A stretch of DNA of 43,330 nt from an uncultured Lachnospiraceae bacterium (GTDB lineage: Bacteria > Bacillota > Clostridia > Lachnospirales > Lachnospiraceae). The DNA lies in contig CAJUHG010000016.1 of the NCBI GenBank assembly GCA_910586005.1, forward strand, positions 1 to 43,330, in the 5' to 3' direction. Positions 33,157 to 41,659 of this stretch are shown here, piece by piece; within the stretch, counting starts at the first letter, position 1, and each line of letters begins with the position of its first letter. The position numbers and the translations under genes were made by a program. The notes beneath the pieces were generated by a model. That model saw only the letters and a program-made list of their open reading frames with translations. It was not told the DNA's origin and made no database searches.

Positions 33157-33387
33157 ATGAAAACAGTACAGATTTCTTTAAATTCTATTGATAAGGTGAA
33201 ATCTTTTGTAAACGCAATCACACAATTTGAATTTGACTTTGATTTAATTTCTGGAAGATATGTCATTGATGCAAAATCCATTATGGGTATTTTCAGTCTT
33301 GACCTTTCCAAACCAATTGATTTAGCAATCCATGCAGAAAATGATACAGAAGAAATCCTAGAAGTGTTAAAACCCTATCTCGTTTAA
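33157..33387 (+). CDS. HPr-like protein lacking the phosphocarrier histidine
   Basis: This is a 76-residue protein of the HPr fold. The regulatory-site motif KSIMGI is intact at 40-45 (Ser41 corresponds to HPr Ser46). The active-site loop G-x-H-A-R-P, however, is replaced by SIDKVKS, so the catalytic His15 and Arg17 are missing. It cannot accept phosphate from enzyme I by the normal chemistry. It may still bind HPr-kinase/CcpA-type partners through the Ser46 face, as Crh does in Bacillus; that is inference. AGGAGG lies 7 bases before the ATG. It has its own promoter and strong terminator and no PTS neighbours. Confidence 0.88.
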   Translation: MKTVQISLNSIDKVKSFVNAITQFEFDFDLISGRYVIDAKSIMGIFSLDLSKPIDLAIHAENDTEEILEVLKPYLV

Positions 33388-33417
33388 TTTTAACAGTGTT
33401 ATCCTATTATCTCCTAT

Positions 33418-33444
33418 CCCCCATGAAATTCATGGGGGTTTTTT
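33418..33444 (+). terminator. Rho-independent terminator of the HPr-like gene
   Basis: The stem CCCCCATGAA / TTCATGGGGG is followed by six T residues on the plus strand. It lies 30 bases past the stop codon. Confidence 0.93.
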
Positions 33445-33484
33445 CTAAGAAAAAAGCATATTTCCATTATAAAGTAATAAGAGG

Positions 33485-34675
33485 TTATAATCTCTCTGCC
33501 TCCACTACAATAGTTTCTGCTGTGTCAATGGCCGTTTTTACCATTTCTTCAATTTTTTCTTCTAAATGAGTTTCTGAACGTTTGATAATCTTTAAATTTG
33601 GTTTTGTCACAGGATGCTTTGCCACAAAAATAGTACAACAATCTTCATAAGGTAAAATAGAAGTCTCATAAGTTCCTATTTTTTCTGATACAGCAATAAT
33701 CTCCTGTTTATCAAATCCAATCAATGGGCGATATACTGGCAATTCACACACTTCGTTTGTTGCTGCTAAAGACTGCATGGTCTGACTTGCCACTTGTCCA
33801 ATACTCTCTCCTGTAACTAACCCCAAAGAATTTGTTTCTTTTGCAAAATACTCTGCAATTCGCATCATATAGCGCCGCATAATAATTGTTAATTCTTCAT
33901 GTGGACATTTTTCATAAATATACATTTGAATATCTGTAAAATTAATTACTTTCAAATAAATTGGTCCAGAATATTTTGCAACAATTTTAGCCAAATCCAC
34001 CACTTTCTGTTTTGCTCGTTCACTCGTATAAGGCGGCGCATGGAAATATACTGCATCAATTTTTACTCCACGTTTTGCAATCATATAGCCTGCCACTGGG
34101 CTATCAATTCCACCAGACAACAAAAGCATTGCTTTTCCATTTGTGCCTACTGGCATTCCTCCAAGTCCTGGTATAATATCAGAATAAATATTAATTTTTT
34201 TCCGAATTTCAATATGAATCATAATATCAGGATTGTGTACATCTACTTTCATTTCAGGAAAAGCCTCTAAAATCTTCTCTCCCAGTACAGCATTTATTTC
34301 CATAGAACTCAAAGGATAATTCTTTCTTGCACGACGCGTATTTACCTTAAACGTTTTATTTTTATCAGTATAATGACTATCTAAATAAGAAATAATATCT
34401 TCTACTAATTGCTCAAAACCTTTATCTTCTGTCAGTACCACCGGACAAATACCTACAATTCCAAATACACACTGTAGGCTTTCTATCACTTCTTCATAAT
34501 CATAATTGCCAAGCGCTTCAATATAAATACGCCCCTGTTCCTTAGTAATTAAAAATTCTCCCTCTACAGGTTTTAAAGCATACTTTATCTGATGCACCAA
34601 AGCATCTTCAAACAGATGACGATTTTTCCCCTTAATTCCAATTTCTCCATATTTTATCAAAAATGCTTGAAACAT
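33485..34675 (-). CDS. thiI: tRNA 4-thiouridine synthase ThiI
   Basis: It inserts sulfur at U8 of tRNA, using persulfide from a cysteine desulfurase. The 396-residue protein has an N-terminal ferredoxin-like/THUMP region and the PP-loop ATP site LLLSGGIDSPVAGYMIAKRG at about 180-199. A catalytic-domain block LVTGESIGQVASQT follows. It lacks the C-terminal rhodanese domain of the E. coli protein, as is usual in Firmicutes. AGGAGG lies 4 bases before the ATG. The cysteine desulfurase gene is 14 bases upstream, giving a donor-acceptor pair. Confidence 0.96.
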   Translation of the reverse strand: MFQAFLIKYGEIGIKGKNRHLFEDALVHQIKYALKPVEGEFLITKEQGRIYIEALGNYDYEEVIESLQCVFGIVGICPVVLTEDKGFEQLVEDIISYLDSHYTDKNKTFKVNTRRARKNYPLSSMEINAVLGEKILEAFPEMKVDVHNPDIMIHIEIRKKINIYSDIIPGLGGMPVGTNGKAMLLLSGGIDSPVAGYMIAKRGVKIDAVYFHAPPYTSERAKQKVVDLAKIVAKYSGPIYLKVINFTDIQMYIYEKCPHEELTIIMRRYMMRIAEYFAKETNSLGLVTGESIGQVASQTMQSLAATNEVCELPVYRPLIGFDKQEIIAVSEKIGTYETSILPYEDCCTIFVAKHPVTKPNLKIIKRSETHLEEKIEEMVKTAIDTAETIVVEAERL

Positions 34676-34689
34676 ATTTCCTCCTAAAT

Positions 34690-35844
34690 TTAACGCCTAG
34701 TATATTTTTGAAGTCTAGGTATCAATTCCTTTAAAACCTCCAAACAATAATTTACTTCCTCTAATGTATTTTCTGCACAGAAACTAATTCTTATGGTAGC
34801 ATCTAAATACTCTTTTTTTATATGAATTGCTTGTAAAGTATTGCTGGGTGCTGGTTTATTAGAAGCACATGCACTACCAGCAGACACATAAATTTGTTGT
34901 TCTTCTAATGCATGGAGAAGTACTTCACTGCGCACACCTTCTACACTAAGACTCACAATATGAGGAGCACTCTCTCTTCCTGTTCTTCCATTAATATGAA
35001 CTCCTTTTATTCCTTCTAATCCAGCAATAAAAGTTTCTTTTAACTGGTACAAGTAATTTTGTTTATGTTCAAATTGTTCATATATTTCTTTTGCTGCCTG
35101 CCCTAATCCTGCAATACCTGCTACATTTTCTGTTCCAGAGCGCATGCCCCTTTGTTGTCCCCCACCATAAATAATAGGCTTTAACTTTGTTTTTTCTTTT
35201 ACATATAAAAATCCAATTCCTTTTGGACCATGAATTTTATGGCCACTGACTGACATCATATCAATTCCAAGTCTTTTGGGATAAATGATATATTTTCCAT
35301 ATGCCTGAATGGCATCTACATGAAATAATGTATTTGGATTCTTAGCTTTTACAAGCTTTACTGCCTCTGCAATTGGTTCTACTGCACCAATTTCATTATT
35401 TACATACATAATTGAAACCAAAATGGTATCTGGGGTGATAGATTGTTCTAACTGTTCTAAAGAAAGAATTCCATCTTTATCTACCTCCAACCAAGTAACC
35501 TGAAACCCTTGCTCCTCTAAATATTTCATAGGATTAGATACTGCTGGATGTTCAATTCGAGTGGTAACTAAATGCATTCCATTCCGTTTATTTGCCAAAG
35601 CACTGCCAATAATTGCAAGATTATTAGATTCTGTTCCACCAGAAGTAAAAATTAGTTCTGTATCACTAATTTTTAAGGTTTTGCAAATACATTTTTTCGC
35701 CTCTTTGATATAATGTTCACCTTCCAATCCTTTTAAATGTAAGGAGGAAGGATTCCCATAATCCTCTGACATTGCTCGCACCACAATCTCTTTTACGCCT
35801 TCAGAACATCGAGTAGTTGCTGCATTATCAAAATATACTTCCAT
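34690..35844 (-). CDS. Cysteine desulfurase (NifS/IscS family)
   Basis: This PLP enzyme takes sulfur from cysteine as a persulfide. The 384-residue protein begins VYFDNAATTRCSEG, has the PLP lysine in SVSGHKIHGPKGIGFLY and the catalytic cysteine in SAGSACASNKPAPS. The short segment around that cysteine is closer to the NifZ-like desulfurases paired with ThiI than to iron-sulfur IscS, and adjacency to thiI supports tRNA thiolation as its main role. The start at 35844 follows GGAGA by 6 bases; the rsmE stop is one base before it. Confidence 0.95.
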   Translation of the reverse strand: MEVYFDNAATTRCSEGVKEIVVRAMSEDYGNPSSLHLKGLEGEHYIKEAKKCICKTLKISDTELIFTSGGTESNNLAIIGSALANKRNGMHLVTTRIEHPAVSNPMKYLEEQGFQVTWLEVDKDGILSLEQLEQSITPDTILVSIMYVNNEIGAVEPIAEAVKLVKAKNPNTLFHVDAIQAYGKYIIYPKRLGIDMMSVSGHKIHGPKGIGFLYVKEKTKLKPIIYGGGQQRGMRSGTENVAGIAGLGQAAKEIYEQFEHKQNYLYQLKETFIAGLEGIKGVHINGRTGRESAPHIVSLSVEGVRSEVLLHALEEQQIYVSAGSACASNKPAPSNTLQAIHIKKEYLDATIRISFCAENTLEEVNYCLEVLKELIPRLQKYTRR

Positions 35845-35845
35845 C

Positions 35846-36577
35846 TTAATTCTCCATTTCATAAATTAACATCGCAAGTGCTACCATTCCTGCTGTTTCT
35901 GTACGTAAAATACGATTTCCAAGAGAAATTAATGCCATATCATCTTGTACCATCTCAATTTCTTCTGAAGAAAATCCTCCTTCTGGTCCAATAAAAATTC
36001 CAATAGAAGCACCTTTCTTTATTCCATGAAGTACCTCTCTAGTATATGCCATACCACGTGCCTGCTCATAAGGAAACAATGGAATGTCCATACTTCTTGC
36101 ATATGTTACTGCTTTTGAAAAGTCTCTAACTTCTCCAATTTGCGGAATAAGACTCCGTTTGCACTGTTTTGCAGCACTTTCTGCAATTGCCTGCCAACGC
36201 ACACGTTTTGTTTCTGCTTTTTTTGCATCTAATTTCACTACACAATTTTTCATAACTACTGGAATAATCTCATATACTCCAAGTTCTACTGCTTTTTGAA
36301 TCACCCATTCCATTTTATCTCCCTTAGGTAACGCTTGGAATAATGTAACTTTTACAGGAAGCTCCGTACCTTCACATTCTTCTAATATTTTAAGAATTAC
36401 TTGCTCATTATTTATTTTTATAATTTCACAAAGAAAATTTGCTCCTTGGTTATCGCTGACACGCACATGTTCTCCAATTTTCATGCGGAGCACATTTTTT
36501 ATATGATTTACATCACTGCCCATAATTTGAACTTCTTCGTTCAAAATTTGCTCTGGTTCTACAAAAAATTGAAACAT
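35846..36577 (-). CDS. rsmE: 16S rRNA m3U1498 methyltransferase RsmE
   Basis: It methylates N3 of U1498 in the 30S subunit. The 243-residue SPOUT-fold protein has an N-terminal PUA-like domain (GSDVNHIKNVLRMKIGEHV), the segment QKAVELGVYEIIPVVMKN, and the knot with IGPEGGFSSEEIE and SLGNRILRTETA. AGGAG precedes the ATG. The prmA-rsmE-desulfurase order is typical of the group. Confidence 0.96.
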   Translation of the reverse strand: MFQFFVEPEQILNEEVQIMGSDVNHIKNVLRMKIGEHVRVSDNQGANFLCEIIKINNEQVILKILEECEGTELPVKVTLFQALPKGDKMEWVIQKAVELGVYEIIPVVMKNCVVKLDAKKAETKRVRWQAIAESAAKQCKRSLIPQIGEVRDFSKAVTYARSMDIPLFPYEQARGMAYTREVLHGIKKGASIGIFIGPEGGFSSEEIEMVQDDMALISLGNRILRTETAGMVALAMLIYEMEN

Positions 36578-36668
36578 TTTCTGTCTCCTATTCTAATGCT
36601 ATCTATTTTCTATGTTGCTACATACTCACACTTGGCGCGTCAAAATCCTCTTTGAATGGCAATTAACA

Positions 36669-37616
36669 CTATTTTCTAGCTGTAATACTCACCCATTCTC
36701 CTTGATGAGTAATCGTAAGAATGGTAAGCCCTGCTGCCAAGATAGTTTCTTTTACTGCTTCTTCTTTAAAATCAATAATACCACTCGTAATATAAATACC
36801 ACCCTGTTTTAGATGGTTAGGAATCACTGGAGTCAATGGAATAATAATATCAGCAAGAATATTAGCAACTATAATATCATATTCTTGTCCTACTTGTTGT
36901 TGCAATGCTAAATCGTCAATTAGATTTCCTTGATAAAACCTAGCCTTTTCTTCTGACAAATGATTTACTTTCATATTAGCAAGAGTCGCTGTAATACAGT
37001 CTGGGTCAATGTCAGTTCCTGTAACACTACCAGCTCCTAACTTTAAACAAATTAAAGAAAGAATACCACTTCCACATCCAATATCTAACACATTATTTCC
37101 TTCCTTTATGTACTTAGATAACTGCTGAATGCAAAGTTGTGTAGTCTCATGTTTTCCAGTTCCAAAAGAAGTGCCTGGGTCAATCTCAATCATACAACGA
37201 TAGTCTTGTTTGTTAGAAATTTCCTCCCAAGTTGGCTTAATTAAAATTCCTTCCATCACAAAGGATTTAAAATACTGTTTCCAGTTATTCATCCAGTCTT
37301 TATCTTCTGTTTCACTTTGAAGAATAGTTCCAGCTCCAATTTCTACAAACATTCTTAGGGTTTCTAATTCTTCTTTCACCTGTTCTAACAACTCTTCTTG
37401 CTCTTGTTGGGGTTCTAAAAAAAAACTAACAAAAGCAATTCCTTTATCAGGCGGAAGTTCTGGAAGAATGTCAATAAACATTTTTTCTTTATCCTCCTCT
37501 GACAAAGGTACATTATCTTCAATTTGAACACCTTCTATTCCAAGATCTGCTAACATACTACTGACAAAATCTTCTGCTTGTGTCGTAGTTTGAATGGTAT
37601 ACTTCTTCCATTTCAT
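36669..37616 (-). CDS. prmA: Ribosomal protein L11 methyltransferase
   Basis: It trimethylates L11 using SAM. The 315-residue protein has an N-terminal L11-binding domain and a linker. The methyltransferase domain shows DPGTSFGTGKHETTQLC, the SAM motif VLDIGCGSGILSLICLKLGA, the acidic TGTDIDPD and the family hallmark IIVANILADIIIPL. GGAGG lies 7 bases before the ATG. It is 14 bases downstream of the DltD-like gene, so it may share that transcript, and is separated from rsmE by 91 bases that show no clear signal. Confidence 0.96.
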   Translation of the reverse strand: MKWKKYTIQTTTQAEDFVSSMLADLGIEGVQIEDNVPLSEEDKEKMFIDILPELPPDKGIAFVSFFLEPQQEQEELLEQVKEELETLRMFVEIGAGTILQSETEDKDWMNNWKQYFKSFVMEGILIKPTWEEISNKQDYRCMIEIDPGTSFGTGKHETTQLCIQQLSKYIKEGNNVLDIGCGSGILSLICLKLGAGSVTGTDIDPDCITATLANMKVNHLSEEKARFYQGNLIDDLALQQQVGQEYDIIVANILADIIIPLTPVIPNHLKQGGIYITSGIIDFKEEAVKETILAAGLTILTITHQGEWVSITARK

Positions 37617-37630
37617 AAAAAATCCTCCAC

Positions 37631-38596
37631 CTATAAAAAATCCTTTGCTATCTGTGCACTAAAAATTTCTGCTTGTTCCCAATTCATATGTCCCTCATAA
37701 TCAGAAAAAGCTTTTAAACTATAATCAAAATTTTCTATTTTTCTTTCTGAACGGTTATAATTCCAGTACTGCACATCAAACTTTTCCAAATAACTAGTAA
37801 AAAACGTATCAGCTTTTTGAAATTCTTTGTTATATTTTTCTAAGGTTTCTTCTGGAACAGGTGTAGTTATCACAATCAATGTTATCCCTTGTTTCTCACA
37901 AAAAGATGCCATTTTCTCAAAATAAAGAAAAGAATCCTTATTCTTTGTTTTCTCATTCCATAATTCTAGAGGTTCTTCTGGTTTTTCTATCTCTACAGGA
38001 TGATTGCGCATAAAACCTTCTTCATAACTTTGTGCCTCATTTCTAAAAGCTTCCACACCATAATTTTTATAGTCTTCGCTCTGTTTACAATTTATAATAT
38101 TCTTTATATTTCCAATTTGTCCTCTATAATAAAACCAAGGAAACAAAGTGGCCCGAAAATCTAATTTCAGCATTTTACTTATAAAATATTCAACTTTCAC
38201 TTTAGAAAAAGGCATTTCATAGTAGATACGGTTAAAATCTCCACGTTGTCCTTCTTCGGTACACCAATATCCTGCGTCTAATTCATATATCACAGTCTTT
38301 GGAACACTTTTCTCACAAACTTTCTTAAGCATATAATAAGCATCTCTTGGATATTCTCCACCTAAACACAAATTCATGGTTTTGGCACCCGTTTCTCTCT
38401 CTATCACATTTGGACTAATTCCATTTAATCCATGAGAAGTTCCTAAAAATACTGTATCATAATTTTGAGTTTCCACTTGATGCATCATAATTCGGACATA
38501 ACTATAAGGAATTAGTGCATAATTCATTCCTATATTAACCACCATAAGTATTAGAACTGCCATAATAGGCAATAAAATTTTCTTAAAATTGCGCAT
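37631..38596 (-). CDS. SGNH-like membrane-anchored protein, DltD/AlgJ-type partner of the MBOAT transferase
   Basis: This 321-residue protein has one N-terminal membrane helix (about 7-28), so the rest should lie outside the cell. It carries a nucleophile-type motif FLGTSHGLNG (Ser54) and a C-terminal SDYEGHMNWEQAEIF, where Asp299 and His303 could complete a DltD/AlgJ-like Ser-Asp-His site. This resembles DltD and AlgJ/AlgX, which act with an MBOAT protein to acylate surface polymers. Sequence similarity to DltD proper is low. The start overlaps the MBOAT stop by 14 bases. It is the last gene of the dlt-like operon; the acceptor polymer is unknown. Confidence 0.8.
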   Translation of the reverse strand: MRNFKKILLPIMAVLILMVVNIGMNYALIPYSYVRIMMHQVETQNYDTVFLGTSHGLNGISPNVIERETGAKTMNLCLGGEYPRDAYYMLKKVCEKSVPKTVIYELDAGYWCTEEGQRGDFNRIYYEMPFSKVKVEYFISKMLKLDFRATLFPWFYYRGQIGNIKNIINCKQSEDYKNYGVEAFRNEAQSYEEGFMRNHPVEIEKPEEPLELWNEKTKNKDSFLYFEKMASFCEKQGITLIVITTPVPEETLEKYNKEFQKADTFFTSYLEKFDVQYWNYNRSERKIENFDYSLKAFSDYEGHMNWEQAEIFSAQIAKDFL

Positions 38597-40115
38597 AAAT
38601 AAAGCCTCCTGCCTCTCCTGCAGGCTGTCCTAGAGCTGGCAACAGTAATATTAGACCCACATAAACGGCACATTTCACCAACCAATGCTGCCTTGCAAAA
38701 AAAACTGCAATATCTTTCCCGCTTTCTTCTAGAAAACTTACTATAAATACTGCCAAACAACCAAACAAAATGACTAAAATTGCTACAAGTGTATATTTTG
38801 TTCCACTAGCTTCTCCAATCTTAATTTCAAAAATCTGATATAGATTACATTTGGTAATCGCATGTTTCATCATAAGCAATGCAGTTGGCACATCTTTTGC
38901 TATATCAAAAAACCAACTAATATTTACTAAGATAAAAGTTCTGACTATTTGAAAGAAATGAAAGCCTTTGTTATCCTCTACAATATGAAGCTTCTGTTTC
39001 CATTTTCTATAATTTGGTGCCATTAAACCGCTAAAAGCAATAATCAATCCATTGTACAATCCATATATAATAAATTTCCACGCTGCCCCATGCCAAATAC
39101 CTACTACCAAAAAAACAATTAAATTTGCAAGACATATGGGCAATGTTCTTCCTATTTGTTTCCCAAATAATTTCTTGGAAAATTTAGAAAAATGCTTCAT
39201 CCATCCTGACAAAGACACTGGATAAAAAACATAATCCTTCATCCAAGTTCCCAAAGTAATATGCCATCGATGCCAAAAATCTGTAATAGAAATAGCAAAA
39301 TAGGGACGTTTAAAATTTTCATCTAATGTGATACCAAATAATTTTGCAATTCCAATTACCACATCCATTCCACCTGAAAAATCACAGTAAAGCTGTATAC
39401 TATATGCTAACACACCTATTATGGCAAGTCCATCATAAACATCTGGAGCATCAAAAATTGCATTTACAAAAATAACAGCATTATCTGCAAGGACCATTTT
39501 TTTGAAATATCCCCAAAAGATACGCAAAATTCCCTGTTCTATTTCTTCCGAATGTAAAGAATGCGCTTCAAATAACTGGGTTCCAAGTTTGCTAAATCTA
39601 CCAATTGGTCCTTGTAAAATCTGTGGAAAAAAAGATACAAACAAAGCAAAACGGAACAGATTGTGTTCCGCTGTTGTCCTTTCCCAATATATATCTAAAA
39701 TATATCCCATAGATTGAAAGGTATAAAAAGAAATTCCAAGAGGCAATAAAAATTGTAAAGTATTAAATTCTGCCCCAAACAAAGTATTTACTGTTCCAAT
39801 TGCAAAATTTGTATATTTTAAAACACCTAACACACCAAAATTCAAAAGCAATACAGAGATTAATATCTGTTTTTTCTTCTTTTTTGCTTTTTGCTTTTCC
39901 ATATTTTTTTCAGAAATTTTTTCTAAAAAAACTCCACCTAAATAGGTTGTTATAGTGGTAAAGACTAAAAAAGAAGTTACTTGAAGTCCTCCACTGATAT
40001 AATAAATATAACTAAATATCAAAAGCCATATCCACTGAAATTTTTGTGGAATCCAGTAATATCCAACTACTGCAAGAAATACAAACAGTAAAAATTCCAT
40101 AGAAATCAATGACAT
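38583..40115 (-). CDS. MBOAT O-acyltransferase (DltB/AlgI-like)
   Basis: This is a 510-residue polytopic membrane protein with about a dozen hydrophobic segments. The MBOAT core is clear: YCDFSGGMDVVIG, RPYFAISITDFWHRWHITLG with His282 and His285, and the presumed catalytic His342 in VVGIWHGAAWKF. DltB and AlgI proteins of this class take an acyl or aminoacyl group from a cytoplasmic carrier and move it across the membrane to a partner that modifies a polymer. GGGGG lies 6 bases before the ATG, 15 bases after the carrier-protein stop. A Lys-rich loop (about 75-83) is cytoplasmic. Confidence 0.93.
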   Translation of the reverse strand: MSLISMEFLLFVFLAVVGYYWIPQKFQWIWLLIFSYIYYISGGLQVTSFLVFTTITTYLGGVFLEKISEKNMEKQKAKKKKKQILISVLLLNFGVLGVLKYTNFAIGTVNTLFGAEFNTLQFLLPLGISFYTFQSMGYILDIYWERTTAEHNLFRFALFVSFFPQILQGPIGRFSKLGTQLFEAHSLHSEEIEQGILRIFWGYFKKMVLADNAVIFVNAIFDAPDVYDGLAIIGVLAYSIQLYCDFSGGMDVVIGIAKLFGITLDENFKRPYFAISITDFWHRWHITLGTWMKDYVFYPVSLSGWMKHFSKFSKKLFGKQIGRTLPICLANLIVFLVVGIWHGAAWKFIIYGLYNGLIIAFSGLMAPNYRKWKQKLHIVEDNKGFHFFQIVRTFILVNISWFFDIAKDVPTALLMMKHAITKCNLYQIFEIKIGEASGTKYTLVAILVILFGCLAVFIVSFLEESGKDIAVFFARQHWLVKCAVYVGLILLLPALGQPAGEAGGFIYAQF

Positions 40116-40130
40116 AAGAATCCCCCGTTT

Positions 40131-40358
40131 CTATCCTGCCTGAAGTCTCTCTATCATTGCCCACAATGCTTTTGCAGAGTTAAAATTCTCTGGGATAATC
40201 TCCGCAGGAGTAATGGTAATCTCAAACTCGTCTTGCAATTCACTTACAATTGACAAAATAGCAAAAGAATCTAAAATTCCATCATCTATTAAAGTTTCAC
40301 AGGTTTCATAATCTGCATCTGGTTGAATATCCTCTAAAATTTCTAGTAATTTTTCCAT
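40131..40358 (-). CDS. Acyl carrier protein (DltC-like)
   Basis: This 75-residue carrier has the phosphopantetheine serine at Ser31 in DDGILDSFAIL, the DltC-type variant of the usual DSL motif. The acidic helix II follows (VSELQDEFEITITPAEI). It should hold the activated amino acid as a thioester between the adenylating enzyme and the MBOAT. AAAGGA lies 8 bases before the ATG. It is preceded by a 107-base gap with a direct repeat, the only sizeable gap in the operon. Confidence 0.93.
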   Translation of the reverse strand: MEKLLEILEDIQPDADYETCETLIDDGILDSFAILSIVSELQDEFEITITPAEIIPENFNSAKALWAMIERLQAG

Positions 40359-40397
40359 TTTTCTTATCCTTTCTTCTATTTCCTTCTTAATTATAAA

Positions 40398-40451
40398 TAT
40401 AAAATACTATCACACTAGAATAACTTTTCTATTATAAAATACTATCACACT
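40398..40451. repeat. Two 19-base direct repeats upstream of the carrier-protein gene
   Basis: TATAAAATACTATCACACT occurs exactly at 40398-40416 and 40433-40451, a 35-base period. On the minus strand each copy ends in a TATAAT- or TATATT-like -10 sequence, so they may be tandem promoters or twin operators for the carrier, MBOAT and SGNH genes. They may also be a chance duplication. Confidence 0.75.
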
Positions 40452-40465
40452 TAAGATTTTTCTTA

Positions 40466-41659
40466 TTATAATATATTAGTTTTACTATTGAATACATCTG
40501 TAACTTGTGTATCACGGATTAACCTAAAACCACTTTCTTTGGAATAAAATAAAACTTTTGGCAAATCTCTGCTTAAAAATAAATTAATTCCCTCTGTTAC
40601 AGAGTAAGCACCCGCTCGTTCAAATACTAATACATCTCCAATTTTCGCCCCTACTAATGGAAATTGTTTTACAATCACATCTGCTGTTGTACACAAAGAA
40701 CCACAGATATTCCATTTTTTTATCTGATTTTCTTCTTTCCTATCAGAGATATGTTGGATATAAGGATGTTTCATTGCCATAGTCTGACCAAAATAATTCA
40801 AATGATGAATACCACCATCTACAATTCCAAAAATTTGTCCACTATTTTCCTTTTGATCTACAATAGAAGTTACAAAATACCCACAATTTGCAACTAAAAA
40901 TCTCCCCATTTCCAAAGTAATCTTTCCTTGAAATTTCATATTGTGAACAAATTCTAAAAAAGTTTTCAATAATGTTTCTAAATCTTCCTCTGAATCAGAT
41001 TGAAAATATGGCACAAAAAATCCTGGCCCATACTCAAGTTCTTCTATCTCTATTTTCAATTCTTCTTTTACTTCCATGCAAAATATATCCAATTTTTGTA
41101 ATTCTTCTTCCATCAAAGACAGCTTTTTCTTCTGAGTACCAGAATAATATTGTATGCCTCTCAAAGAAAGTTCTGGATGATTTTTCTGACTAGCAAACAT
41201 CTTTTTTGCAAGTTCATAGCTCACACCAAATTGATTTCCACTGCTAATACGAACCAAAGCCTGTAGTTTTAATTTACTTTCTCTTGCACATTCTAACAAT
41301 AAGTCCCTTTGTTGTTCTGATTCAATTGTAAAAATACCCTTTCCCTGATAGTTTTCTACAATACGGAAAATATCTTCCTTTTCTTTATTTACACCAGAAA
41401 TTACCAGATGTTCTATCGGAAGGTGCTCTCTTTCACAAATTCTAAATTCGCCTGGAGAACATACCTCAAAACGTTCTATATAAGGTTCCAATTCTCCCGT
41501 TAAAAAAGGATTTGCCTTCATAGCATAACATAAATTGATTTGTTCTTGTTTTAGAAAAGTTGAAATCTTACTTACACGTTGCGTTAGCGCATCTAAATCA
41601 AATACATATACAGGGGTTCCATAATTTTTTATCACTGCTTCTATTTCTTGCTGCTTCAT
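40466..41659 (-). CDS. Fold-type III PLP-dependent decarboxylase (DAPDC/BtrK/exosortase-associated type)
   Basis: This 397-residue enzyme of the ornithine/diaminopimelate decarboxylase superfamily has the PLP lysine Lys48 in YAMKANPF and a phosphate-binding EMGRFLV at 250-256. The second-subunit active-site cysteine is Cys323 in GSLCTTADV, followed by GDVLVFERAGAYSVTEGINL. The usual DAPDC H-x-H-x-G-S segment is changed to YYSGTQ (171-176), and CESGD is changed to CTTAD, so it is unlikely to be LysA. Closest in character are decarboxylases that sit beside an AMP ligase and a carrier protein: BtrK (butirosin) and the exosortase-A-associated family. Its start overlaps the ligase stop by 4 bases. 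Confidence 0.88.
   Translation of the reverse strand: MKQQEIEAVIKNYGTPVYVFDLDALTQRVSKISTFLKQEQINLCYAMKANPFLTGELEPYIERFEVCSPGEFRICEREHLPIEHLVISGVNKEKEDIFRIVENYQGKGIFTIESEQQRDLLLECARESKLKLQALVRISSGNQFGVSYELAKKMFASQKNHPELSLRGIQYYSGTQKKKLSLMEEELQKLDIFCMEVKEELKIEIEELEYGPGFFVPYFQSDSEEDLETLLKTFLEFVHNMKFQGKITLEMGRFLVANCGYFVTSIVDQKENSGQIFGIVDGGIHHLNYFGQTMAMKHPYIQHISDRKEENQIKKWNICGSLCTTADVIVKQFPLVGAKIGDVLVFERAGAYSVTEGINLFLSRDLPKVLFYSKESGFRLIRDTQVTDVFNSKTNIL

Noticed and set aside
38551..38760. 69-codon minus-strand frame within the MBOAT/SGNH junction
   Set aside because: It is a shadow of the MBOAT gene in another frame and has no ribosome site.
40466..41659. Diaminopimelate decarboxylase (lysA)
   Set aside because: The fold is right, but the usual HxHxGS and CESGD substrate residues are changed, and it is embedded between an A-domain ligase and a carrier protein.
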